From positions 1 through 50,871 of the forward strand of contig JAJZVV010000017.1 in assembly GCA_021845595.1 (NCBI GenBank): DNA of 50,871 nt, read 5' to 3'. The position numbers and the translations under genes are program-made. Each line of letters begins with the position of its first letter. Position 1 is the first letter of the stretch. The DNA comes from Pseudomonadota bacterium (GTDB lineage Bacteria > Pseudomonadota > Alphaproteobacteria > Acetobacterales > Acetobacteraceae). This document shows, piece by piece, positions 6,469-17,228 of this stretch. The notes beneath the pieces are model-generated. The model was not told the origin of the DNA, ran no database searches, and was given only the letters and a program-made list of their open reading frames with translations.

Positions 6469-8010
6469 AGGCGGTTTGCTCGTGATGTCGTAGGTGACGC
6501 GGTTGACGCCGCGAACCTCGTTGACGATGCGGCCGGCGACGCGGGTGAGGAAGCCCATGTCGAAGGCGAACGCCTCGGCGGTCATGCCGTCGGTGCTGGT
6601 CACCGCGCGCAGGGCGCAGGCGTGGTCGTAGGTGCGGCCGTCGCCCATCACGCCGACGCTGCGCACCGGCAGCAGCACGGCAAAGGCCTGCCAGATCGCC
6701 TCGTAGAGGCCGGCGGCGCGGATTTCCTCGAGGAAGATCGTGTCGACGCGGCGGAGCGTCTCCAGCTTCTCGCGCGAGATCACCCCGGGAATGCGGATGG
6801 CGAGGCCCGGCCCGGGGAACGGGTGGCGGCCGAGGATCGTGTCTGGCAGGGCGAGTTCGCGGCCGAGCGCGCGCACCTCGTCCTTGAACAGCTCGCGCAG
6901 CGGCTCGACCAGACGCATGCGCATCCGTTCGGGAAGGCCGCCGACATTGTGGTGCGACTTGATGGTGACGGAGGGGCCGCCGGTCGCGGAGACGCTTTCG
7001 ATCACGTCCGGATAGAGCGTGCCCTGGGCGAGGAAATCGGCGCCGCCGATGGCCGCCGCCTCCTCCTCGAACACGTCGATGAACAGCCGGCCAATGGTCT
7101 TGCGCTTGGCCTCCGGGTCCTCGACACCTTCGAGCGCCGTGAGGAACAGGTCGGACGCGTCCCGATGCACGAGGCGGAGGTTGAAGCGGTCGCGGAAGGT
7201 CGCCACCACATCCTCGGCCTCGCCGGCGCGCAGCAAGCCGTGATCGACGAAAATGCAGGTGAGCTGATCGCCGATCGCCTCATGGACGAGCATCGCTGCT
7301 ACGGCCGAATCGACTCCGCCGGACAGGCCGCAGACCACCCGCCCGCCGCCGACCTGGGCGCGGATACGGGCGATCTCGGCTTGGCGGAAGGCCGCCATGG
7401 TCCAATCGCCACGGCAGCCGGCGACATCGTGGGTGAAATTGCGCAGCAGCGCCGCGCCGTGCGGCGTGTGCGCGACTTCGGGATGGAACTGCAGGCCGTA
7501 GAATCCCCGCGCATCGTCCGCGATGGCGGCAAAGGGCGCGCCCTCGGAAACGCCGACGACACGAAAGCCCGGCGGCAGGCGCGTCACCCGGTCGCCATGG
7601 CTCATCCAGACCGGCTCGCGCGCGCCCTTGTGCCAGACGCCGTGGAACAGGCGGCACTCGTCGGCGATCTCGACATAGGCACGCCCGAACTCGCGCTGGT
7701 CGGAGCTCTCCACCGCGCCGCCGAGCTGGGCGCACATCGCCTGCTGGCCGTAGCAGATGCCGAGCACCGGCACGCCGGCGGTGAAAACGATCCCGGGCGC
7801 GCGCGGGGCGGCGCTGTCGGTGACGGAAGCGGGGCCGCCGGAGAGGATGAAGCCGCGCGCGCCGAAGCCGGCGATGCGGGCGGGGTCGGCGTTGAAGGGC
7901 CAGATTTCGCAATAGACCCCGCTCTCGCGCACGCGGCGGGCGATGAGCTGGGTGACCTGGCTGCCGAAATCCAGGATCAGCACACGATCGGGAGGTGAGG
8001 AGCTGTTCAC
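6448..8010 (-). CDS. guaA: GMP synthase (glutamine-hydrolysing)
   Basis: A 520-residue enzyme that converts XMP to GMP using glutamine and ATP. The class I amidotransferase domain comes first ([17 protein letters not shown], the nucleophile Cys in GICYGQQ, and a C-terminal QFHPEVAHT), then the ATP-pyrophosphatase domain with the P-loop [10 protein letters not shown], and the dimerisation domain ending in [14 protein letters not shown]. The GTG start gives the standard length; an in-frame extension to 8214 overlaps the neighbouring gene region and lacks homology. The sulfotransferase-family gene lies 67 bp upstream on the same strand. The 3' end is intact although it serves as the ICE target. 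Confidence 0.97.
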   Translation of the reverse strand: MNSSSPPDRVLILDFGSQVTQLIARRVRESGVYCEIWPFNADPARIAGFGARGFILSGGPASVTDSAAPRAPGIVFTAGVPVLGICYGQQAMCAQLGGAVESSDQREFGRAYVEIADECRLFHGVWHKGAREPVWMSHGDRVTRLPPGFRVVGVSEGAPFAAIADDARGFYGLQFHPEVAHTPHGAALLRNFTHDVAGCRGDWTMAAFRQAEIARIRAQVGGGRVVCGLSGGVDSAVAAMLVHEAIGDQLTCIFVDHGLLRAGEAEDVVATFRDRFNLRLVHRDASDLFLTALEGVEDPEAKRKTIGRLFIDVFEEEAAAIGGADFLAQGTLYPDVIESVSATGGPSVTIKSHHNVGGLPERMRMRLVEPLRELFKDEVRALGRELALPDTILGRHPFPGPGLAIRIPGVISREKLETLRRVDTIFLEEIRAAGLYEAIWQAFAVLLPVRSVGVMGDGRTYDHACALRAVTSTDGMTAEAFAFDMGFLTRVAGRIVNEVRGVNRVTYDITSKPPGTIEWE

Positions 8011-8077
8011 GATCCCGCTTGCAGCACGCCACGCGGCGGCGCGCAAGCGATGCCGCGTCTCCGGGGCGGCGCGGTCA

Positions 8078-8713
8078 TCAGCCCGCCGCGTCCCGCGCCG
8101 CCACCATGTTCCGTACCTCCCGGATGAACTCCTCGGTCGTGTTCGCCTTGGGGAAGGGAGCGTCCGGCACCGGCACGCCGAGGAAGCGGCACAGTGGCTC
8201 CCAGCCGTCGGCAACGCGGTAATCGAGCAGCCGGTCGGCGGGCGCCTCGCGCCTCACCGCAGCGTTATGGCGCTCGAAGGCGGCGATGCAGGCGGCGCGA
8301 TCGTCGGTCCGTCCGGCGAAATTGCGCATGCCGATGCCGCGGATCATGCGCCCGAGCGGTGAAGGATCGTCGTTGAACGGATTGGCCGGACCATGAATCG
8401 TGTCCTGCGTGCTGCGGAACCAGCTCTCGGCGTCGCGCGTGGTCAGGATGATCTTCGCCGCCGGCCAGTGCGCCGCCAGTTCCCGCCAGTAGTCGCACGC
8501 CGGCCAATCGACGGCGGACTGGTAGCCGGCAAAGACCTTGTCCCACGCCATCGGCCCGCCCTCGGCGGCGGTGAGCCAATGTTGCGCCGCGCCCGGCGTT
8601 CTGATCACATCCACCATGTGGTAGCACGGGCCGAAGCCGAGCTGTTCCAGCGCGATCTTCAACGACATCGTTCCGGTCCGGCCGAACCCGGCCCCGATCA
8701 CCGCCAGCGCCAT
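8078..8713 (-). CDS. Sulfotransferase-family protein
   Basis: A 211-residue protein with the N-terminal 5'-phosphosulfate-binding-like loop [27 protein letters not shown] and the later [12 protein letters not shown] segment, characteristic of the short bacterial sulfotransferase family (Sulfotransfer_4 type) that should use PAPS as donor. The acceptor is unknown. It is transcribed toward guaA with a 67-bp gap and lies divergent to the SulP permease gene. Proximity to a sulfate permease makes a sulfur-related role tempting, but that is inference; many members of this family have no assigned substrate. Confidence 0.85.
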   Translation of the reverse strand: MALAVIGAGFGRTGTMSLKIALEQLGFGPCYHMVDVIRTPGAAQHWLTAAEGGPMAWDKVFAGYQSAVDWPACDYWRELAAHWPAAKIILTTRDAESWFRSTQDTIHGPANPFNDDPSPLGRMIRGIGMRNFAGRTDDRAACIAAFERHNAAVRREAPADRLLDYRVADGWEPLCRFLGVPVPDAPFPKANTTEEFIREVRNMVAARDAAG

Positions 8714-8781
8714 CGCTCTCCCCCCCGCTCGCCTCGGCGGTCCACAGCCGCCGGATTATCCTCCCCCATCGGCAAGATCAC

Positions 8782-8803
8782 GCATCGGGTCAAGAGCCGA
8801 TGC
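8782..8803. promoter_or_regulatory. Inverted repeat in the divergent sulfotransferase/SulP promoter region
   Basis: GCATCGG and CCGATGC form a perfect 7-bp inverted repeat with an 8-base centre in the 206-bp gap between the two divergent genes. It could be an operator serving both. No sigma-70 promoter was convincing. Confidence 0.3.
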
Positions 8804-8919
8804 TCGGGCGGGATGACTCGCTTTCGCTCAGCCATCCCACTCTATGCTCTCTGTTTGATCGCGTGATTCAGACCTCCGGCGATTCCACCTGCGGCCATCA
8901 CGCTCTAAAAGGCAATGTG

Positions 8920-10650
8920 ATGTCTCCTCCGCCCCCCGACCGTCCTGCCCCGGTTGCCATGCGGCCGTGGCCGCTCTTGTCCTCGGTGTCCGGCTACACC
9001 GCGCGGAACGCCGGCCCCGACCTGGTCGCCGGGGTCACGCTCGCCGCCATCGCCATCCCCGAACAGATGGCGACAGCCCGTCTCGCGGGCCTGACGCCGG
9101 AGATCGGCTTTTTTGCCTTCATCGCCGGGGCTCTCGGGTTCGCCGTCTTCGGTGCCAATCGCTTCCTCTCGGTCGGCGCCGATTCGACGATCGCCCCGAT
9201 CTTCGCCGCCGGCCTGGTCGCGTCCGCGGCGACGGGCACCGCCGACTATGCTGCCCTGGCGGAGACGCTCGCGCTCTCCGTCGGGCTGGTCCTGATCGTC
9301 GCCGGCCTGCTCCGTCTCGGATGGGTCGCGGACCTGCTCTCGGTGCCGGTCACGACCGGGTTTCTCGCGGGAATCTCGGTGCACATCCTGGTCTCGCAGC
9401 TCCCGACCCTGCTCGGCTTGGCGCCCCCGGAGGGCAGCCTTCTGCACCGCATGGCGACGCTCGCGCTCGGTCTCGGCCAGACCAACCCGTATGATGCCGC
9501 TCTCGGCTTTGCTGTCGTCGGCCTGACCGTCGGGGCGGAGCGTCTGAGCGCACGGATCCCGGGAGCGCTCATCGGTCTCGTCGCCGCGACCGCCGTCGTG
9601 CTGGTGTTCGGCTTGGAGCACCACGGTGTGACGGTGCTCGGGCCCGTCCCCGGTGCCTGGCTGCATCTTGGCCTCCCGGACGGGGCGCTCGCCACATGGC
9701 TGCGCGTCCTGCCGCTGGCCCTCGTCGTCGCGGTCGTGGTCATGCTGCAGACTGCCGCAACGACGCGGGCCTTCCCGTCAGATCCCGGGCAGGCGCCCGC
9801 GGTCGATCGCGACTTTCTCGGTGTCGGCGCCAGCAACGTGCTGGCCGGCCTGTTCGGCGCGTTTCCGGTTGATGCCAGCCCGCCGCGGACCGCGATCGTC
9901 GCCGAGACCGGCGGCCGATCCCAGCTCGCCGGCCTGCTCGCCGCGGCGATCGTGCTCGGGCAGGTCGCTTTCGGTACCGGGCTGCTCGCGCACATCCCTC
10001 AGGCCGCGCTCGCCGGCGTGTTGCTGTTCATCGCGCTCCGCATTTTCCGCGTGCCGCGGATGATCGAGGTCTATCGCCGGACGGGCGCCGAGTTCGCCCT
10101 CATCCTCGCCACCCTGGCCGCGATCGTCGTCCTGCCGATCGAGAGCGGCATCGGCATCGGCATCGTGCTGTCGCTCACGCACGGGATGTGGACGATGACG
10201 CGCGCCCGGCCGGTGGAGTTCGAGCGAGTGCCCGGCACCTCGATCTGGTGGGCGCCGACGCCCCACTCGAAGGGCGAGACCGAGTCTTCGGTCCTGGTCA
10301 TCGCCTTCCAGGCGCCGCTCTCCTTTCTCAACGCCTACAGTTTCGAACACGGCGTGTTGGAGCTGATCGCGCGCCGTGACAAGCGGCCGGATGTCGTCGT
10401 GCTGGAGGCGAGCAGCATCATCGCCATCGACTTCACCGCCGCTGAAGTCGTGGCCGGTATCATTCGGCACTGCCGATCCGCCGGGGTGGTTCTTGCCGTC
10501 GCGCGCCTGGAATCGGTGCGGGCGCAGGCAGCATTCCGCGCGTTCGGCCTGCTGGACCTGCTCGGCGCCGACCACCTGTTCCTCAGTGTGGAGGACGCGG
10601 TCCGGGCGCTGGCGCGTCCGCGCACGACCTCATCGGACAGGATCGGCTGA
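8920..10650 (+). CDS. SulP-family anion (sulfate) permease with STAS domain
   Basis: A 576-residue inner-membrane transporter. It opens with the SulP signature (PWPLLSSVSGYTARNAGPDLVAGVTLAAIAIPEQMATARLAGL), followed by about eleven hydrophobic helices through residue 440, and a C-terminal STAS domain (VLVIAFQAPLSFLNAY..., VVVLEASSIIAIDFTA) at about residues 455-560. SulP proteins move sulfate, bicarbonate or dicarboxylates with H+ or Na+; the substrate cannot be fixed from sequence. The ATG with AAAAGG upstream was chosen; the frame stays open 120 bp further upstream, but that part is not conserved-looking. It faces a GNAT gene tail to tail, 18 bp apart. Confidence 0.92.
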   Translation: MSPPPPDRPAPVAMRPWPLLSSVSGYTARNAGPDLVAGVTLAAIAIPEQMATARLAGLTPEIGFFAFIAGALGFAVFGANRFLSVGADSTIAPIFAAGLVASAATGTADYAALAETLALSVGLVLIVAGLLRLGWVADLLSVPVTTGFLAGISVHILVSQLPTLLGLAPPEGSLLHRMATLALGLGQTNPYDAALGFAVVGLTVGAERLSARIPGALIGLVAATAVVLVFGLEHHGVTVLGPVPGAWLHLGLPDGALATWLRVLPLALVVAVVVMLQTAATTRAFPSDPGQAPAVDRDFLGVGASNVLAGLFGAFPVDASPPRTAIVAETGGRSQLAGLLAAAIVLGQVAFGTGLLAHIPQAALAGVLLFIALRIFRVPRMIEVYRRTGAEFALILATLAAIVVLPIESGIGIGIVLSLTHGMWTMTRARPVEFERVPGTSIWWAPTPHSKGETESSVLVIAFQAPLSFLNAYSFEHGVLELIARRDKRPDVVVLEASSIIAIDFTAAEVVAGIIRHCRSAGVVLAVARLESVRAQAAFRAFGLLDLLGADHLFLSVEDAVRALARPRTTSSDRIG

Positions 10651-10668
10651 CGCGATGAGCCTGTCGGA

Positions 10669-11238
10669 TCAGCTTGCCTGGGTCGAGGCCTGGATGAGGC
10701 GCTCGATCGGATCCCACACGAGCGCGACCTGAGCGATGTCGATGCCGCCGACGCGGACGGAGGATTCGGCCACCGGCTTGCCGCCGAGACGCTGGTAGAA
10801 CCAGCGGCTGGGGTTGTCGCGCAGCACCCAGAGAAACACGGACCGGCAGCCGAGCGTCATCAGATGTGCCGCGGCGCTGCGCATCAGCCGCCGGCCGAGC
10901 CCACGCTCGCGCCAGTCGTCGAGCACATACAGCGTCTCGATCTCGCCGTCCGCCAGCCCGCGGGTGCGGGCGCGGTCGCCGGTGACGAAGCCCACGATCC
11001 GCGGTCCCGCCGCCGTCGTCGGCGGCCGTGCCGGCACGTCGAGGCCGGAGGCGGTCAACACGTGCACGCCTACGCCACCGCGGATGGCGCCGTCATAGTA
11101 GGCCGCTTGCCGCGACACCGAGAGGCGGGTGAGGTAATCGTCGGGCAGAATACCGGGATAGGCACTGCGCCAAGCGGCGACATGCACCGCGCCGATCGCG
11201 GCCGCGTCGCTCGGGCGAGCGCGGCGCACCGTCATCAT
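10669..11238 (-). CDS. GNAT-family N-acetyltransferase
   Basis: A 189-residue acetyltransferase with a typical GNAT fold: VRRARPSDAAAIGAVHVAAWRSAYPGILP at the N-terminus, the acetyl-CoA-binding segment DDWRERGLGRRLMRSAAAHL (R/Q-x-x-G-x-G/A pattern) and the late NPSRWFYQRLGGKPV motif. The acceptor is unknown. Its ATG overlaps the rsmB stop (ATGA), so it is the last gene of a guaB-rsmB-GNAT operon and probably translationally coupled. An insert at residues 60-80 (Pro-rich, ARPPTTAAGP) is somewhat unusual. Confidence 0.9.
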   Translation of the reverse strand: MMTVRRARPSDAAAIGAVHVAAWRSAYPGILPDDYLTRLSVSRQAAYYDGAIRGGVGVHVLTASGLDVPARPPTTAAGPRIVGFVTGDRARTRGLADGEIETLYVLDDWRERGLGRRLMRSAAAHLMTLGCRSVFLWVLRDNPSRWFYQRLGGKPVAESSVRVGGIDIAQVALVWDPIERLIQASTQAS

Positions 11239-12518
11239 GCCGTGCGCTCGAGAATGGCGGCGAAAAACCCGTCGGTCCCGTGCTGACGCGGGGTCAGCGA
11301 CAGGAACGGACCGACCAGGGGCACCGGCACGGTCCAGGCCCGTTCCAGCTCCAGCGGCACAAACTCCGGATGGCGGTCGCGGAAGGCGGACACCTGCGCC
11401 TCGTTCTCCTCGGCCAGCAGCGAGCAGGTAGCGTATACCAGACGCCCGCCTTTGCGCACCAGCCGGGCCGCCTGGTCCAGCAGGCCCGCCTGCTTCACGG
11501 TGAGCTCGGCGAGGTCCGCCGCGGTCAGCCGCAGCCGCGCATCCGGGTTGCGCCGCCAGGTGCCGGTGCCGGTGCAGGGGGCGTCGACGAGGACACGGTC
11601 GAAGCTGCCGGCGCGGCGCTTCAGGCCCTTGTCGCCCGGGGTCAGCAGATGGCGTTCGACATTGTGAACGCCGGCCCGGCGCAGCCGCCGCACTGCGCCC
11701 TCCAGCCGCGGGGCGGATACGTCGCAGGCCAGGATATGGCCGCGATTATCCATGCTCATCGCCAATGCCAGGGTCTTGCCGCCGGCGCCGGCGCAGAGAT
11801 CGGCCACCCGCATGCCAGGGCCGGCGGCGAGCAGAGCGGCCACGAGCTGGCTGCCTTCGTCCTGGATCTCGACCAGCCCGGCGCGGAATGCCGCCCCGCC
11901 GGTGATCGGCCGGCGGCCGGCGACGCGCAGACCCCAGGGCGAGAGGGGCGTTGGCGTCGCCTCCACCCCCTCGGCGGCCAGCGCTGCGATGGCCGCCTCG
12001 CGCGTGCCCCGGAGCAGATTGACGCGCAGATCGAGCGGGGCCGGGGCGCCGAGCGCGGCGAGTTCCGGCCCGAGCGCGGCGCCGAAGCGGGCGCGGAAGC
12101 GTTCGAGCAGGAAATCCGGCACTTCCAGCCGCACCGCTTCGGGCATCGAGGGATGATCGAGCGTGTGGCCGGCGAGCGGGGCGAGCGCCGCATGCTCGGC
12201 CTCGGTGAGCGGGTCGGGGCCGAAGCGACCGCCGGAAAAGCCGGCGTCGAGTGCGTTGAAGCCGCGGGCGTCGATCAGCAGCATCGAGGCGGCAACGAGC
12301 AGCCGCGGCGTCGCCGCAGGGCGCAGCCACCAGGTGAGACGGCGGAAGGCGCGCAGCACCGCCCAGACGCGATCGCTGATGGCACGCCGGTCGGCGGCGC
12401 CGATGAAGCGGCGGGCGCGGAAGAACTCGTTGGCCACGGCATCAGCCGGCTTGCGTGGCGCGGCCTCGATCGCCGCGAGCAGCTCGATGGCAGCCGCCAG
12501 CCGCCCGGCCGGACTCAT
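11235..12518 (-). CDS. rsmB: RsmB/NOP-family 16S rRNA m5C methyltransferase
   Basis: A 427-residue protein with an N-terminal NusB-like RNA-binding region (ADAVANEFFRARRFIGAADRRAISDRVWAVLRAFRR) and a C-terminal SAM-dependent methyltransferase domain. SAM motif I is DLCAGAGGKTLALA; the catalytic cysteines are in VDAPCTGTGTWRRNPD and YATCSLLAEENE. RsmB methylates C967 of 16S rRNA in E. coli; paralogues modify other sites, so the exact position is inferred. It starts 15 bp after the guaB stop and overlaps the GNAT gene, an arrangement consistent with one operon. Confidence 0.93.
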   Translation of the reverse strand: MSPAGRLAAAIELLAAIEAAPRKPADAVANEFFRARRFIGAADRRAISDRVWAVLRAFRRLTWWLRPAATPRLLVAASMLLIDARGFNALDAGFSGGRFGPDPLTEAEHAALAPLAGHTLDHPSMPEAVRLEVPDFLLERFRARFGAALGPELAALGAPAPLDLRVNLLRGTREAAIAALAAEGVEATPTPLSPWGLRVAGRRPITGGAAFRAGLVEIQDEGSQLVAALLAAGPGMRVADLCAGAGGKTLALAMSMDNRGHILACDVSAPRLEGAVRRLRRAGVHNVERHLLTPGDKGLKRRAGSFDRVLVDAPCTGTGTWRRNPDARLRLTAADLAELTVKQAGLLDQAARLVRKGGRLVYATCSLLAEENEAQVSAFRDRHPEFVPLELERAWTVPVPLVGPFLSLTPRQHGTDGFFAAILERTA

Positions 12519-12533
12519 CGGGGCGAGGCGCGC

Positions 12534-14141
<1,608 letters not shown>

Positions 14142-14834
14142 CTACGGCCGGAAGCCTTTGGCGACGACGTAGAGCTCCCGCGATTCCTTCCGGCTCGCCG
14201 GCGGCTTGGCGTGGCGTACGGAGGCGAAATGGCGCTGCAGCCGGCGCAGCATCTCCCGCTCCGACCCGCCCTGCAGCAGCTTGGCGACGAAGCCGCCGCC
14301 CGGTGCCAGAACGCTCACGGCGAAGTCCAGCGCCGCTTCGGCAAGCGCCATGATGCGCATATGATCGGTCGCGGCGTGACCGGTGGTGTTGGGAGCCATG
14401 TCGGACAGCACGAGGTCCGCCGCGCCGCCGAGCCGGGTGAGGACGCGGGCGACCGTCGCGGGTTCGGCGAAGTCGCCCTGGATGAAGCTGACCCCCTCGA
14501 TCGGGGGCATCGCCAGCAGGTCGACCGCGACCACGGTGCCGGCGCCTGCGGCGCGCGCGACCTGGCTCCAGCCGCCCGGCGCGGCGCCGAGATCCACCAC
14601 CCGCGCCCCCGTGGCGAGCAGGTGGAACCGCTCGTCGAGTTCGGTGAGCTTGAACGCGGCGCGCGAGCGCATTCCCCTCGCCTGCGCCGCCACCACGTAG
14701 GGGTCGTTGAGCTGGCGCGCGAGCCAGCGCTGCGAGGAGGGCGAGCGGCCGTTGGCGGTGGTGAGACGAACCTCCTCGCTGCGCGCGCTGAGGGGGTTGT
14801 CACGCGCGGGCCGGCGCCGGGGCGGGTTGGCCAT
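14142..14834 (-). CDS. rlmE: 23S rRNA (uridine2552-2'-O)-methyltransferase
   Basis: A 230-residue FtsJ/RrmJ-family methyltransferase, which 2'-O-methylates U2552 in the A-loop of 23S rRNA. The K-D-K-E catalytic tetrad is visible: Lys in SRAAFKLTELDERF, Asp in LVLSDMAPNTTG, Lys in FVAKLLQGG and Glu in ESRELYVVA. SAM motif I is VVDLGAAPGGWSQVA. The N-terminal 30 residues are basic and Arg-rich, compatible with rRNA binding. It starts 7 bp after the upstream Ppx/GppA gene, a gene pair often seen in Alphaproteobacteria. Confidence 0.95.
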   Translation of the reverse strand: MANPPRRRPARDNPLSARSEEVRLTTANGRSPSSQRWLARQLNDPYVVAAQARGMRSRAAFKLTELDERFHLLATGARVVDLGAAPGGWSQVARAAGAGTVVAVDLLAMPPIEGVSFIQGDFAEPATVARVLTRLGGAADLVLSDMAPNTTGHAATDHMRIMALAEAALDFAVSVLAPGGGFVAKLLQGGSEREMLRRLQRHFASVRHAKPPASRKESRELYVVAKGFRP

Positions 14835-14841
14835 GCTCGGG

Positions 14842-15918
14842 TCAGCTCCGCTCCGCTCCCCCCGGCCGCACCGCCGGGGCTCGGTTGAGGTAGGCCGGGT
14901 GGCGCCGGTGCGCCGCGCGCGCGGCCCGCATCATGCGCAGGAGCATGCCCTCGCGCAGCCCGCGATCCGCGACCACGGCATGCGCCGCGGGCCAGACGCG
15001 GTCGATGGCCGCGACGACGGCGCAACCGGGCAGAACATAGTCGGCGCGCTCCGGCCCGACGCAGGGATGGCCGCACAGCCCCTCGTGGCCGAGCGAACGC
15101 AGCTCGGCCAGCGCCCGCTCCGCCTCGCAACGCGACAGCACGGCGCCGTCGACGAGGTCGCGGCGATAGCGCGGCAGGCCGAGCGCGACCGCGGCGAGCG
15201 TGGTCAGGGTTCCGGACGTGCCCAGCACGACAACGCCGCCGCGGGCGATCTCCTGGCCGATGCAATGGATGCGTTCGAACGGCTGCAGATGCTCGACGAT
15301 CTCGGCGACCATGGCGGCGAAGCCGGCCTCGGTGAGCGCGGCAAGGCCATAGCGCTCGGCCAGCACGACGACGCCGAGCGGGAGGGATCGATAGCCGATC
15401 AGGGCCGGCGGCTGGCCGGGCGCCTCCAGGCGGACCCAAGCGATCTCGGTCGATCCGCCGCCGATATCGAACAGCAGCGCCCGCCGCCCACCCTCGCGTT
15501 GGAGCAGCGGCGCGCAGCTCTCCACCGCCAGTTCCGCTTCCTCGCGTGTGGAAATGAGCTCGAGCGTGAGCCCGGTTTCCAGGCGGACGCGATCGAGGAA
15601 GGCGGCCCCGTTCTCGGCCCGCCGGCAGGCCTCGGTCGCGACGGCGCGCAGGCCGGTGAGCCGATGGCGGCCGAGCCGCTCAGCGCAGGCCTTGAGCGCT
15701 GCCAACGCCCGCTCCATGGCATTGGCATCGAGCTGGCCGCTCGCGATCATGCCCTGGCCGAGCCGGACGACGCGGCTGTAGCTGTCGAGCACGCGGAACC
15801 CGTCGGGAACGGGCGCGGCGATGAGGAGGCGGCAATTATTGGTGCCGAGATCGATCGCCGCGAACGCTCCACCCGCCGGCGGTGGCGGTCGGGCGGTGCG
15901 GGCGGCGAACGCGACCAT
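14842..15918 (-). CDS. Ppx/GppA-family phosphatase, short form
   Basis: A 358-residue protein with the actin-like ASKHA phosphatase fold: FAAIDLGTNNCRLLIA (phosphate 1), LLFDIGGGSTEIAWV (phosphate 2) and VVLGTSGTLTTLAAVALGL. It hydrolyses polyphosphate or pppGpp in characterised relatives. It lacks the extended C-terminal HD-like domain present in the 496-residue paralogue encoded elsewhere in this window beside ppk, so the two probably differ in substrate. It is followed closely by rlmE. A Pro/Ala-rich N-terminal stretch (residues 7-16) precedes the fold. Confidence 0.9.
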   Translation of the reverse strand: MVAFAARTARPPPPAGGAFAAIDLGTNNCRLLIAAPVPDGFRVLDSYSRVVRLGQGMIASGQLDANAMERALAALKACAERLGRHRLTGLRAVATEACRRAENGAAFLDRVRLETGLTLELISTREEAELAVESCAPLLQREGGRRALLFDIGGGSTEIAWVRLEAPGQPPALIGYRSLPLGVVVLAERYGLAALTEAGFAAMVAEIVEHLQPFERIHCIGQEIARGGVVVLGTSGTLTTLAAVALGLPRYRRDLVDGAVLSRCEAERALAELRSLGHEGLCGHPCVGPERADYVLPGCAVVAAIDRVWPAAHAVVADRGLREGMLLRMMRAARAAHRRHPAYLNRAPAVRPGGAERS

Positions 15919-16081
15919 GATCGGGGACCTTGCCGGATTGACGGCGGAATGGGGACAATCGGCAACTATCGCGCCGGAGTGGCAGCCGGAGCAAGACCCA
16001 ACCGTGGGATATGGAACAACGCCTTCCTTTGCCGCCCGATTGCATTACCCTGCCGGTCCCATGCGGAAGGGACCCGAGTCG

Positions 16082-17134
16082 ATGTCCAGCCCAGATGAGC
16101 ACCCCGTGCGTTTCGATCTCCTCACCGAGAACCCGGTCTACAAGCCGTTCCGCTATCCCTGGGCCTATGAGGCCTGGCTGGTGCAGCAGCGGGTGCACTG
16201 GCTGCCGGAGGAAGTGCCGCTGGCCGACGACGTCAAGGACTGGCACCGCAACCTCACCGAGGCGGAGCGGAACCTGCTGACGCAGATTTTCCGCTTTTTC
16301 ACCCAGGCGGACGTCGAGGTGAACAATTGCTACATGAAGCACTACGCCAGGGTCTTCAAGCCGACTGAAGTGCTTATGATGCTGTCGGCGTTTTCCAACA
16401 TCGAGACTATTCACATCGCCGCTTACTCGCATCTGCTCGATACGATAGGTATGCCCGAGCTCGAATACCAGGCGTTCCTAAAATACAAAGAAATGAAAGA
16501 CAAATACGACTATATGCACGGATTTTCCGTGGATTCGAAGCACGAGATCGCCAAGACGCTCGCCGCATTCGGAGCCTTCACCGAGGGTTTGCAGCTCTTC
16601 GCGTCATTCGCAATTCTGCTGAATTTCCCCCGGTTCAACAAGATGAAGGGGATGGGCCAGATCATTTCGTGGTCGGTACGGGACGAGACACTGCACTGCG
16701 TGTCGGTGATCCGGCTGTTCCGCACCTTCGTGCAGGAGAACCCCGAGATCTGGACCGAGGAACTGCGGCGCGACCTCTACATCACATGTGCAACCATCGT
16801 TGATCACGAGGATGCGTTCATCGATCTCGCCTTCGAGCAGGGCGCGGTGGAAGGGCTCGATGCGGCGCAGGTGAAGCGCTACATCCGCTTCATCGCCGAT
16901 CGCCGTCTCACCCAGATCGGGCTCAACCCGCTGTATCACGTCGAGAAGAATCCGCTCCCATGGCTTGACGATATGCTGAACGCGGTCGAGCACGCCAATT
17001 TCTTCGAGAACCGCGCGACCGAATACAGCAAGGCGGCGACCACGGGGACATGGGAGGAGGCGTTCGGGGACGCGGCTCTCGCCGCCGGGGCGAGCAGCAT
17101 GATGGGGCCGGATCCCCGCTTCACGAAGGCGTGA
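16082..17134 (+). CDS. nrdB: Ribonucleoside-diphosphate reductase, beta subunit (class I)
   Basis: A 350-residue radical-generating subunit that supplies reducing radicals to the NrdA large subunit for dNTP synthesis. Diiron ligands are visible: D77 (QADVEV), E108 and H111 (NIETIH), then Glu in FTEGLQLF and Glu/His in VRDETLH. Y115, four residues after H111, is in place for the tyrosyl radical (AAYSHLLDT). The gene stands alone; nrdA is not in the window. The start MSSPDEH is preceded by GAAGGGA; an in-frame ATG seven codons earlier is possible. A segment near the middle (about 16440-16520) is only about 40% GC, unlike its surroundings. Confidence 0.95.
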   Translation: MSSPDEHPVRFDLLTENPVYKPFRYPWAYEAWLVQQRVHWLPEEVPLADDVKDWHRNLTEAERNLLTQIFRFFTQADVEVNNCYMKHYARVFKPTEVLMMLSAFSNIETIHIAAYSHLLDTIGMPELEYQAFLKYKEMKDKYDYMHGFSVDSKHEIAKTLAAFGAFTEGLQLFASFAILLNFPRFNKMKGMGQIISWSVRDETLHCVSVIRLFRTFVQENPEIWTEELRRDLYITCATIVDHEDAFIDLAFEQGAVEGLDAAQVKRYIRFIADRRLTQIGLNPLYHVEKNPLPWLDDMLNAVEHANFFENRATEYSKAATTGTWEEAFGDAALAAGASSMMGPDPRFTKA

Positions 17135-17167
17135 TATTCGTGTACAGTCGTATTTATGGAGCGTATT

Positions 17168-17217
17168 CCGCCTCGGTCTGGGACGCAGTGCTCGGCCGCG
17201 TTTCGCGGCAGAGGCGG
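17168..17217. promoter_or_regulatory. Nested inverted repeats before the SCO gene
   Basis: CCGCCTC (17168-17174) and GAGGCGG (17211-17217) are complementary, and between them GCCGCG-TTT-CGCGGC (17195-17209) forms a second perfect stem. The structure ends 11 bp before the SCO-family ATG. It may be an nrdB terminator (no U-tract) or a leader element of the SCO gene; function is not established. Confidence 0.35.
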
Positions 17218-17228
17218 TTGGTGCGCTG

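Noticed and set aside
10629-10672. Imperfect inverted repeat between SulP and GNAT genes as a terminator
   Set aside because: The ATCGGACAGG/CCTGTCGGAT arms have a mismatch, a 17-base loop and overlap the SulP 3' coding end; too weak to annotate.
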